Shown: piece by piece, positions 37,435-48,300 of the stretch | How positions within the stretch are numbered: the first letter of the stretch is position 1 | Layout of the letters: each line of letters opens with the position of its first letter | Assembly (NCBI GenBank): GCA_030062745.1 | Contig: CP099848.1 | Location: forward strand, 10,003,501 to 10,067,500 | DNA: 64,000 nt | Direction: 5' to 3' | Origin: Capitulum mitella | Taxonomy: Eukaryota > Arthropoda > Thecostraca > Pollicipedomorpha > Pollicipedidae | The notes under the pieces: model-generated | What the model saw: the letters and a program-made list of their open reading frames with translations, nothing else | Told to the model about the DNA's origin: nothing | Database searches by the model: none | Position numbers and translations under genes: made by a program

Positions 37435-37592
37435 CAGGGACGCAGCCAGGGTTTTCTTGGGGTGGGGAACTCAGTGTGATCTGAAATCATACGAAAACTG
37501 TCGATGGAAAAACGATATGCAATGGTTTTCACAGAAATGCAGGCCTAAGGGGGGAGCAGCCCTCCGCCCCCCCCCCCTTGGCTGCGCCGGTG
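37435..37592 (+). mobile_element. Small hAT-like element with perfect 8-bp duplication
   Basis: This 158 bp element begins CAGGGACGCAGCCAGG and ends CTTGGCTGCGCCGGTG, which is an imperfect inverted pair. It is flanked by GGACTGTT on both sides (37427-37434 and 37593-37600), a perfect 8-bp target duplication. An 8-bp duplication with CAG-type ends is the hAT signature. It has no coding capacity. The same body occurs inverted at 34871-36260. Confidence 0.82.
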
Positions 37593-37781
37593 GGACTGTT
37601 GATACTTTGTGTGGATTGGTTGATTCGTTGATACTTTGTGGGGAACAATCAAACCTTCATATGTTTTCGGCCATGAAGTCTTGAACGTAATATCGAACAC
37701 AACACTGAGTCTACACAAATTTGGAAAACGTCGCTTCGAGTGTGCGTCGAATCAGACGGCTGGTTGGTTGATTGGTTGGTT

Positions 37782-40700
37782 GTAAACCCTCTCCCGGCAA
37801 GGGGTCCTAAAACAAGGGGTCGTTTTAGAAGCCACCCTGAGGTTTTTCTTGAATAACTTTCTAGTGACGGGAGATAGGACGTTGATTTCTTTTGTGGCTA
37901 TGTTTTTAACATTTACACGCCTTGAGTAAAACTTTCAAAACTTTTCTATTTCAGTTCAGTAAGCCGTGACTTCGAGTCAAAGTCATGTCGGTCGTGTTTT
38001 TAGCCAAATCGAACAAGTTCTTCCATTCGCTGGAAACTGGGTTTTACAGTGCTAGGTTTCATGTCTTTTTTCCATCAATGCATTCAATTCAGGCGCCAGT
38101 GACCTAATTTTAGTGCATCGGAAGGGTCAGGTCATCAGAGCTCATGCTTGGCCAAACGCGCGTGTCAGACGTTGACGTGAAACGCAACTGCAGTTTCGTA
38201 TATCGAATATGTGATGCCTTCACTGGCAAGGATGCTTTGATGCTTTGATGCTTTGATGTGGTAGCGTCAAAATAATGTTGATGCTACCACATCAACAATA
38301 TTTTGACGAACATCATTTGGTCTATTGTGAAACCAATCTGGAGATCAACGTCACGGTGGGTCGGAGAAACTCAAAAATGTATAAGCAAGTAATGATAATG
38401 TTTTTGGCTACCATGGCTGATGCAGACATGCTGTCTTCGGATTCGGTCATTCTTCAGCTCGTTCTGCCTATACCGGCATGAAAAGACATTGCTCTTTCCA
38501 GGGCCAAGTAAGGACAATGTCAGGTCAAGTGAAATCAAAAAAGGTCAGGCCGAGGTCGCGTGAGGTCATGACCTGGTACTGTCAGTGCCTAAACGAGGCA
38601 AATGAACTGCCATACAACTGCTTGTGACAACAAAATGCCACTATGCGTGTCCCTACGTGCAACCAAGAGCATTTACACATCGCACACTGAACGTCTGACG
38701 TTCGTAAACGATCAGACTACATAGATGCAACTCCATATCTGGAACTGTGGGCTGCCTCGAGCGGTCGGCCCGTCGTGTTGCAGCGCGCTCAGTGTCGGCT
38801 GGGCCGCTCGAGACCTGTGGGCTATTCATTAGCTGTGTGTACAGCTATTAGCCTAACCATGGCGTCCTGTCGATCTAACCATGCCGTGAACAAGCCTGGA
38901 TCATCAAACCAGAAAGTCAGGACCAGCAGGAGATTCAGACAATGTTGAACAAGCTGGAAAGTGATTCCAGTAATGGAGCAAAATATTGGCTTTCGCTGAA
39001 CGATGAAACTAGAACATGTGGAAAATGTGGCCGCGCCGGAGGCTGAATCCGAAACGGATGGAGCTGCTCAAGGTCAGCGAGATGAAAGGGAGGAACAGGG
39101 CAATCTCAACAAAAAAAGAACGTCCAATGACCCGAATTAATCAGGCAGAAATGAAAATGACTGCAAAGTCTGATCGAAAGTGGACAGCAGCAGCACCGAA
39201 CACAGACGTACAGGCCTCCGACCGAAATCAAATGAAGGATAGGCCCCACGGTAGCAACGAAAAGGCGTCACTTTTTGGGTGACGAGCAAGGAGGGACTGG
39301 ACCGGTTCATAACGGGCACAATACTGGAGAAGATTATGCGGGGGCCAAATGATGAAGCCCGTAAGCTGGTGGAGCGAATTAAAGACGATGCCGAATCACG
39401 GACGAATTCAGCGACCCGTATGCCCAGCCGTCGGCAACAGCTGAACGCCTACCTAGGTCTTATCATTATCGAGTCTGAGGACAAGGTCAGAAGTGTGACA
39501 TCGACGACATGTCCCTGGGACCATTTTTAAAGCCGGTCGTTCGCGCCGCCGTGACCTGCGACAGATTCAAGTTCGCCACGCGCGTTCTCCGATTCGACGG
39601 CAAGGTCAGCAAGGCCGGAAGAATGCGGAACGCCACGCTGGCTCCGATCCGAGAGCTGATCGAGACCTCCAGTAAGCATCTGCCAAAACACTGCTCGCCA
39701 TTTGACTGCGTCACCGCAGACGAGACGCTGCACAGATGCAAGGGACGATGCGGCTTCATCGTCTACATGTCGCAGAAGCCGCGCAAGCACTGCTTGCTGA
39801 TCCGCAACAGTGCGACTCTCGATCACGGCGCATAACCAAGAACGTCCAGCTTTGACATCGGAACTGACGAACATATCCCCACCGCAATCACGCGTGGAAT
39901 CTACCCGTTTAGTTCTTGAAATATATTCGGACGCATTTCTCATTGCAGGGTGGGCACACGGGGATGGTCGATAACCATCTTCTTCTACGTGCTGGACGTG
40001 GGTGATTTACAGAGAAGTACACCAGGACTTCAGCTCGCTACCATGAAATATGGCGGACGCAGAAGGTACACACGTGACCTCACGCTGGCCCTGATCACAC
40101 GCGAGTGCACGCACCGTGGATGGGGCCAGAGTCCGAACGGTGCAGGCCATCCAAACCGTTATCAAAAAGCCAGGAACGCAGCGGTCCGAGGAAGAGGCCC
40201 AGAGTGATCCTGTGCATGCATCCATGCAGCCAAGGGTGCGGCAGTCCGCGAGAGATGCCCAGAGTGTGCCCGTGTGGGAGCACTGCCGCTCATGTGTACT
40301 GTGCGGGCGGGCTGCCGGCTGTAAAGAATCACGGAAACATGCGAAAATGAGTCAGGTCAGGTGTCTCATGCAGGTCATTCTCCCGCAACCGCGTCGGGAG
40401 CAAGGCTGAGATCGTGTGCGCCCTCTTCGCAGCAGTCTGCGCAGTCTGTGACGCGAGACGCGCGAAGAGGGTGCAATGTGTAGGACATGCAGAGCAATTG
40501 TCAGGTGCGATGAATGCAAGCATCATGTTGATCGTATCCGGCTGAGTTCTCGCGTGTGTACCTAATAGGTAAATGCAACCGCACATTGTATCTAGCTTAG
40601 TTAATCAGTCTGAGTGCGCCTATTCACACCTGTTCTCAAGCATCAAATTCGTTTAAAACAGTTGTGATAATTACGTATATCATTCGTACGCAGTATCTAG

Positions 40701-41360
40701 CACTGCCTGTATCTAGCACTGCCAGGTAGTTTAAGATACAACTGGCAGCTGACTCAGTTCGTTGGGTGAGGCGCTGACAGCTCAGAATACACACAGAATG
40801 GTTTCTAGCGTTGGTTATACTGTTTAGGGATAACTGGAAGGCAAATGCTTTGTTTGCGCGAGTAACTACTCTGGGAAAAATGTAGAAGCATCAGCGTTAC
40901 GAAATCATGCAATGGTAGACGTTACTACTGTGTAACATAATTCCACGATAACTAGTGGCAAGCAAACACCTTTGGAAGTTTGATTTGATTCTGAATCGCG
41001 ACCGCAACAATGATATGCTAAGACAGACCATGCACCCGTTTAACTGCACACCAAATTTGGTGGCTTTAGCTCACTGGCTAAGACAACGAACAACACACTG
41101 GCGCTTTCAGAATCGATTTATTTCGATCAGTTTGGAAACTATATTGCTAAGAAAACTTCGACACATTTTGACATGCCGCTTTGAGATCATAATCGTGACC
41201 TTGGAAGTCACATGCTGACCTGATACGGAAAAATCGGATGTCGTTGACTTCTTTGCGTGACGAGCAACACCGGGTTTTACCGCGTTGCTCAAACTCTCTT
41301 CAAAAGTGAGTGCGGAGGGTCGGTCGTTTTAGAACCTTCCCGCGGCGGGCGAGGGTGTAA
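37782..41360 (+). mobile_element. piggyBac-like element relic (3.6 kb)
   Basis: The left end reads GTAAACCCTCTCCCGGC and the right end GCGGGCGAGGGTGTAA, an inverted pair flanked by GTAA on both sides. Subterminal mirrored blocks (CCTAAAAC...GTTTTAGAA at the left, GTTTTAGAACC at the right) support the borders. The broken transposase lies between (38890-40400). The first 300 bp resemble family I copy 4 in order and wording: CCCTGAGGTTTTTCT, an ACACGCCTTGAGT block, then AGGTCA-type hexamers. That makes this a relative of the source of the short elements. Confidence 0.72.
38890..40400 (+). pseudogene. Broken piggyBac transposase (DDE_Tnp_1_7 type)
   Basis: Pieces in several frames follow the piggyBac protein in order. 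An N-terminal EIQTMLNKLESDSSNG (about 38927-38975) resembles the acidic start. TSKEGLDRFI (39279) and LNAYLGLIII (39449) match the segment before the catalytic core. RFKFATRVLRFDGK, then TADETLHRCKGRCGF and YMSQKP (39560-39780), match the RF-x-FDDK and first-Asp DE-x-L-RGRC regions. RGWSITIFFYVLDVGD (about 39960-40005) matches the Arg-Trp-Pro helix, and CVLCGRAAGC (about 40295) the C-terminal Cys-rich domain. The part holding the second and third catalytic Asp (between about 39800 and 39950) is missing. Frame changes and stops separate the pieces, so it cannot make active enzyme. Confidence 0.78.
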
Positions 41361-41689
41361 AAATGGCCCCGCCGGGCAAGGATTAAGGAGAGGATCGTTG
41401 CGCAGCACCATGGGAAGGAAAAGGGAGATTAATGGGGGGCTGCGTGGCGGAGGAGGGAGATGCTGTGGAGCTGGAACTTGAGCCAATTGAGAGGAAGGTG
41501 ACACACTGATAATGGGTTACACCGCATTGGTCGCACTCTGATCGAGACAGGCCAAGATATGACAGGTGTTGGGGGTCAAACAGGTGAGTCCCAGACGCTT
41601 GCGAGCCAGTATTTCTCCCTTCTGGCGAGAGGGCTGGCGGCTGCTGGGTCAGGAACGGAGCAGCGGTTTCACTGTGTGTCTGTGACGAC

Positions 41690-41880
41690 CCTTGGGATCA
41701 CGGTCCGTTGAGCGTGAGCGGCGAGGGCCTCGGACACCAGTGGGGTCGCCTCCTCCGGGGTGGCGGCCAGAGGAGTGACCGCCGTGGGTGACGAGCCGGC
41801 CCTCGCCAGCTAGTCGGCCTTTCCGCTGTTCGGGATGTTGGCGTGACCGGGCGTCCACAGGCGTCGGACTGAAAGCTTGA
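41690..41880 (-). pseudogene. LINE RNase H domain fragment
   Basis: The minus strand reads LSVRRLWTPGHANIPNSGKAD, then a stop where family members have Glu, then LARAGSSPTAVTPLA. This is the hallmark block of the RNase H domain in non-LTR retrotransposons (Trp-x-Pro-Gly-His-x-x-Ile/Val, Asn/Gly-x-x-x-Ala-Asp, x-Leu-Ala). Upstream sequence to about 42000 has hydrophobic text but no further motif I can place. It is a short dead fragment; the clade cannot be assigned. Confidence 0.65.
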
Positions 41881-43914
41881 GTGACGAGATTGAACGGACA
41901 AGGTACTGAAAGATACGAAGGCATGGATAGTTACGGAAAGACGAAAGACAGGAAAGACGAGGTTGTTTGAAGTAAATGCCGTCTTTCGCATCGCGAGAAG
42001 TGAATATTTTGACTCGGAGCAGGCGAGTCAGACAGAGTTCTGAGCGCCTTGAGTGAGAATGGAATCGACTCGCGACACACAACTCAGACGCAAACCTAGT
42101 GTACAGAGCGCCACACCGCACGGTCCGCATTCGCACGAACCCAAACCCAACATCCCGCAAACCCGCCCGATCCCAGGCGCGGCTCATGATAAATTAGCGG
42201 AATTCACGGACGCTTCCTCCATTGGCCCGCAAGTTCCAGCTGACCTCTGCCGGCGTGCGGCGAGACCTGGCGCAGCGTCTCCGCGCCGTTACACCGCCTG
42301 CCGCGCCCCAGGGAACAGTAGCGGCCCCGTGACGGCCGCGCGCCGCGCGCTAACGGGCGGGCCGCGGCGGCCGACCGTCATCCCAGCTCGATGACGCACG
42401 GCTCCCCCTGCCTCCCCCCCCCCAGGCGCTCCGCCGCCGACGTGTGTGGGCGGAGACCCGAGAGCGCGCCTGCAGCGACACCGGGCCGAGGACAGCTCTC
42501 TGGAGTGATGACCTTTGAGCGCGTGTAGGTAAAATTCTTACGCCCATTCTACCGAGGCGGCACCGAGCCAGGCAAAGTGCGGTAACTTCCACGCCGATCT
42601 CGGTGGGAAAAGACTCAATCCCATTGGTTACGACACTTCCTTACGCTGAAATTGGGCACCGATAACGGGCAGTCATCGATGACTGGCTTTAATTACTCTG
42701 ACTTGCAATTCAACGCGCCATTGCTTTCGTGCAATCAAACTGGGATTTTGAGCTCCACGCGAAGACGATTCGGTAACCTAACCATTGGAAAATGGCTCAA
42801 AGTGAAGTGAAAATGCCGATTGTCGATAAAAGTTAAATTATGTACCAGTCATGAGTTGTGGATAACCGAGTGTAATGCTATGCAACGAGAGCAAACATTT
42901 CAACACGTCAATAAATGTCGAGGGCTGCTCATGTTCACGTCATCCGCAAAACTGGACATTGTCCACATAATCGGGAGGTCGTGGCTGTACCGCGTAGCTT
43001 GCGAGAAGGGCTCAACGCGCACGCCGACCGCGTCACTCGAGCACCGTTCGTGATCCATGCGGTCGTTCCGCAAAGGCGGTCTGAATTTGAGAGCAGCACG
43101 ACCGATATGCCATTCGGGCCTCGTATCACGCTCGGGCGTAAAGTTCGCGTCTCCGGCGGGAAATCTTCCACTTGGTAGGCGCGCAGCGCCGCCGCCAAAA
43201 TTAGATGACGCAAATGTGGGCAAAGAGGACCGTCTCCGTGGGGCCGCCAGACTGCGTTAGCAAAGGGAGGTGACGCCGAGCGAAGCGGGCAGAATACCGG
43301 AGCGAACGCTGGTTGCAGGGGCAGCTTTTCCGTGATGTCCAGTTGAGTTACGTGCTGCTTACGACTCGACTGCTTTGTTTCTGTTCGGGTGTTAAATCCA
43401 CGTTTTGCAACAAAACTGCTTTTTGTGCTTCTGCAACGGCACCCTTCCATGACACACACAAAGGCATTGGAAAGAGGGACGAGTGATCAGTGCAGGTTTA
43501 TGAGAAATTTAGCATTATGTTTTTCCATTTCATTGCATGAAGCGAGTGACTTCGCAGGTATTCCATTGACGTCCTTTACATACACACACAAACACGCGCA
43601 CAATTTTCCTGGGTTCATTCGTGACAAAAGTATAACTTATGATTACGGTTTTTTCACGTCTTTTGTACTCTTGTGATATCTTTAATTTTTTCAGTCCAAT
43701 TCCATTCAGTTCAAAAAAGGCAATTCACGGTTACCGGTCCAAAAATTATGAATAAATGTGGCTTTAATACCTTTGCTGATTAACGGACCATACGTAATGC
43801 ATTTATGCATGCAAGGATGTATGAACATGAACAACTGCATGACTTGAGAATAGCCTGTTGTATGAAAGACGTGGTGTATGTTGTCTTAAATGGTCATATA
43901 AGCTCACGTGTTTA

Positions 43915-44188
43915 CAGGCACGTAGCCAGCATTTTTCTCAAGGGGGGGCAAATGTCAAATTTTTTCACACGCCACTGACATATGACAAAATTTGCAGGAA
44001 AAAGCGGCAGTTTTATGCAATTTACATCATATTTCAAGCACAGGAAAACATATAATGTTCGTTTTTGCAAAACATATATGATCACTATTCTGTATTGGCG
44101 CGAAATCGCCATATATCTAATGTAGACTGCTTGGCACAGGGGGGAAGGGGGGGGCATGGCCCCATACCCTCGCTTAGCTAAGCCCTTG
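43915..44188 (+). mobile_element. Candidate hAT-type MITE
   Basis: It begins CAGGCACGTAGCCAGCATTT followed by a G-run and ends CGCTTAGCTAAGCCCTTG after another G-run and C-run. CAGGCACGTAGCCAG is a familiar style of hAT end in animals. The two ends pair only roughly, and flanking octamers CGTGTTTA and TATGTTTG agree at five of eight positions, so the right border is uncertain. Confidence 0.45.
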
Positions 44189-44614
44189 TATGTTTGCTTC
44201 TCCAGTGTGCTCTTCTCTTCAGCAGAATCAATCATTTCAGCATTTTTTGATTTGGTTCTAATGGGGCGTATTTGGACATTTAACCCTGCAAATGTATCCA
44301 TTTGTTTATAGTGAGACATTGCCGCAAGGACATTTGGCACTTTTGCATGACCAGGTGGCTCCATCATCGTACTGGACCGGTCTTTTTCATTTCTCTGTCA
44401 AAAAAAGGTGGAATAACACTACAGCCAAGGTTCTTCATCGGGTTCGGACCTACTCGTAGCCATGTGCATTTTTTTCCTCTAATGGGCTGGCTTCTGGTGC
44501 CGGCGTTATGTTTCCTCTTCGTCAAAGGCCAGTAATTCTCCCATCAACACCAACATAATGTCTTTGGCACACAAACTAACTTCTTTATTCCCTTCTCCCT
44601 CCTCTTCTTCTTCA

Positions 44615-44870
<256 letters not shown>

Positions 44871-45057
44871 ATTTCTTAAAGACTCTTTCTCTAATGCCAC
44901 TAAAGCAGGCGATTCTACCTTCTCCGACGCGCGTTGTATCTAGCCGGCCGGAGTCCTGCACCCGCCAGGAGCGGGTCCCGCCGCACCAGGACAAACGGAG
45001 GCGCCCCGCGCATCCCGCCGCGTCATTCACAGCCGGCCGGCGCGGCCAGGCCGCTCA

Positions 45058-45290
45058 CCATGCTGCTGAAGAGGTCGGACTTAGTGTTCAACCTGTAGCT
45101 AAAGACGTTGACCTCAGTGTTCACCCTGACGGTGATGACGTAGGCCTCAGTGCTCACCCTGCTGGTGGCGAATTCGGCCTCATTCCTCACGATGCTGGTC
45201 ACGAGGTCGGCCTTCGTGTTCACCCTGCTGGTTACGAGGGCGGCCACAGCGCTCACCTTGCTGGTGACGAGGTCGGCGGCCTGCAGAAGA
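45058..45290 (-). repeat. 33-bp minisatellite derived from the exon B splice donor
   Basis: There are six intronic units plus the exon B end itself. On the minus strand a unit reads GACCTCGTGACCAGCAGG followed by GTGAACACGAAGGCC. Each repeats the last codons of exon B (ADLVTS) and the donor region. Units have diverged at several positions but all keep length 33, so the exon frame stays open for about 78 codons past exon B. Confidence 0.88.
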
Positions 45291-45337
45291 CTCTCGGCGA
45301 TGATGCTGCTGACGTCGTTCTGCACCTCCTCCAGCTC
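45257..45337 (-). CDS. Exon B of the same F-BAR gene
   Basis: This exon has 27 codons, phase 0 at both ends. It starts after CCGGCCGCAG and ends ACCAGCAAG before GTGAGC, a near-consensus donor. The peptide starts ELEEVQNDVSSIIAESLL and ends AADLVTSK, an amphipathic helix. It joins in frame to exon A and to exon C, where F-BAR proteins have the long helix after the Leu-Pro turn. Beyond the donor the intron carries six further 33-bp units derived from the exon end (45058-45257), all open in the same frame. The precise 3' border is therefore the least certain part: a later donor would add 11 residues per unit. The chosen border is the best donor and gives the expected family spacing. Confidence 0.68.
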
Positions 45338-48300
45338 CTGCGGCCGGCCGGGAACAAGGTTACGTCCGGACCGCGCGTCAGTTCTCGTCTTGCCGACTCG
45401 GCAAGGACACTTCAGTGTCGGCGCGATGCGTGGCCGTAAACGAAAATCATGGGAGACTGAATCGGCGGAAAGAGTATGGCGTGAGAGCATGACGCGATGA
45501 TGAATATGATGTCAGAGCGGTGAACGGACGATGCATAAATAATGTGAGAGCACGATGTGATGATGAATTGATATGAGACCAGCACACGGACGATGTATAA
45601 TTGTCAATTTACAGAAACCATGAATTGGCAAATTTGGGTTGAAACAGTCATCAAGTATAAGAAATGCCGTTTTAATCCGATGACGTCACCCACGGTACCC
45701 AAAATAATGTCGAAATACTCACAAGCATTTCCCGCTTAACTATTTAACTTAAAAACGCGGCATTTCATGATGCAGTTATCTACAATGACATGTCGGGTAA
45801 GCCTCATTGATCTCATTTTGTCGATTGCATTGTCAACTTCTCGCGTTTGTTGGGTCAGATATATTTGCTTTGCTTGGGAATATTACTAGGCAGTGAGAGA
45901 TTAATCATTGTCAAATCAAGATCATTTTAGGGCATATGCCGAGTATGCCAGACGACAGCCAGTGGATTTATCCAATTTGTACGGCATGGTTATTCAACAA
46001 AGGTATGGGGTGGCAGGCATTAAACTGGTTTCCAAGTGGAAAACTCGTTTCATGCGTCGAGTCTGATAGCCTCTCGGGCCCCCTTTGTGGCCATTACCAT
46101 TTCCGGGTGACCTGAACTTTCTCCAACGCGGCCATTGTTCTACCATGCTGGTAATGGTTCCCGGAAAGGCGTCCAGCTTACATTTAGGCATATACCTCTC
46201 CAGGGGGTGGTCGGTAAGCGTGACGACCTCCCAACCTTCATGCGGAATGGCTTTAAAAACGTTTTAGTGTAATAGACTGCGGGGACCGACAAAATCCAGT
46301 CACCACCAGGAAAGCGGCCGCTCGCAACGTTTCCTTAAGATCTCCACACCGATTATCGATCCCGGTGCCTCACTGACGGCCTGAAGACGTCGGGAAGATT
46401 TCCTGCATCGCCCAATCTGTGGAGGAGATGCTTGATTTGACGTGCCGGCGTCGCGTGACCCACGTTCACGCGCGGTCACGTGCAGGCGTGCTGTCACGCA
46501 GATGCTCGGATTCCGCGGATACACGGAGCTCCGCACGTGCCGCCGGGTCCCGAATACGCAGCATCGTATGGGACGACAAAGGCAGGGGTGCGGGTTGGGG
46601 GGAGGAGCAAGGAACCATTCTGAGTCAGTTCTTTCCAGTCAACGCCCATAAGGTCGGTGTTGGATTTTAAAAAGTTGGGGGGGGGGCAAATGCCCCCTGC
46701 CCCGCTTCCCGCGTCCTTGGACACAGACGTACCGTCAGGTTCGCAATACGGAGCACCGTACGGGACGACACGGAGCGGCGAGTGATGATCAAGGTCCCAG
46801 CACAGTGAGGAATGTCTGACACCTGACAGTAAAGTAAACCGCAGTGGCACGTGGCACGGACCACGTGACACGATCATACCGTATAATCAAATACGTGCAG
46901 AGGTCACAACAAAATAATTTGTTTTAACTATGAATATGCAAAATAATTTCATTTTCACGACGTTTAAGTTGCCCATAACGACTTTTCGATCGCTATGAAA
47001 TTTGGCATAGGTGGTATAGGTGGCATAGGTCCGTGTGAAACCTTTCAACATACAATTTCATAATTTAGGTTAACAGCCTTGATAAGTCAAGGAGCCATGG
47101 CCTCTTTCTCCAGGGCAGGGAGGAATCTGAACATGGATACGGTTCATCGTCGTGTAGACGTGTCCGTGCTTCGTGAGCAATATCACGTCGAGTGCAGCAG
47201 GCCTGCTTTGCCTCCGACTCAAGATTTCCTCTCGTGGCAGCCAGAATTCCCGACAATATACAGCGTGCAAATGGTAACCAATCAGAACACAGAAATGCCA
47301 TACTCGGCCAGGAATTACAGAAATACGTAAGAATATACTAACATGACTTCTCGTGGGGTCACGAGTGAAATCCAACTGCAAATTAAAAGAACCAAGCTGG
47401 ATATCACTGTGTGGGAAAAACACCAAGCTACACATTCGGTTTCGTTCCATTGTTCTATAATGCCGTGAGTGGAAATGGCTGCGGGGTCGTACGAATTCCT
47501 CTGCACTTTCCGTAGGTGGCCAAATGACGAATACTAGCGAGAGTTAATGATTTCTTTGTGGGAGTGGGTCCACTAAAGATGCCTGAAATAGCGAAACAAG
47601 GTGCTTTCTTCTCAGACTTTACCGGCAGGCTGTCACGTGCTGGCACTTGGAAATTTAAAGTCTCAGCCAGTGACCACGCAACCCGGAAGCCCATAATCCA
47701 GAGAGCGCCACACGCAGGCGTTCAGCACTCACAGCTTGGCGTCCCACAGTTTAAACCCTTTTTTCGAGTGCACGGGGATGCCGCTTCTTCCCGGCATCCC
47801 GTTGACACCTGTTGCTGCTTACTTGATAAACAAATAATTTTGAAATATTTGGAAGCAATGTATGGTACGACCGATCTACAAATCATGTAACTTCCTGTCA
47901 TTCCAAAAAACGTCGGACAAATATGTGAAGATTCAACACATCAAAAACTGCCCGAAAATGAGTGACCTTCGACAGCGTGTTTAACGTTGGTTGCATTTCA
48001 GAGGAGCCTACAAAGAACGCACTGACGGGTAAAAGACGATTGAGGACAATCCATTGGTTCGGCCAATGAACCAGCGAATTGAGCTTTAAGTAGATCAGTG
48101 TTTGTATTCGTCAGTTATTCGGGCGAAGGGGCTCGTCGATAACGCGATCACATGGCTGTTTGCGTTCGTATCATATCTTTAGGGATCCAGGAAATAAATC
48201 CTGCCGGTAATCTGTACCGTAATCGAAGCAGCCATATAACCGATATGTGTAGTGACGTAATGGAACTTTCGGTGAACTTTGGACCGGTGTTTTATATCCA

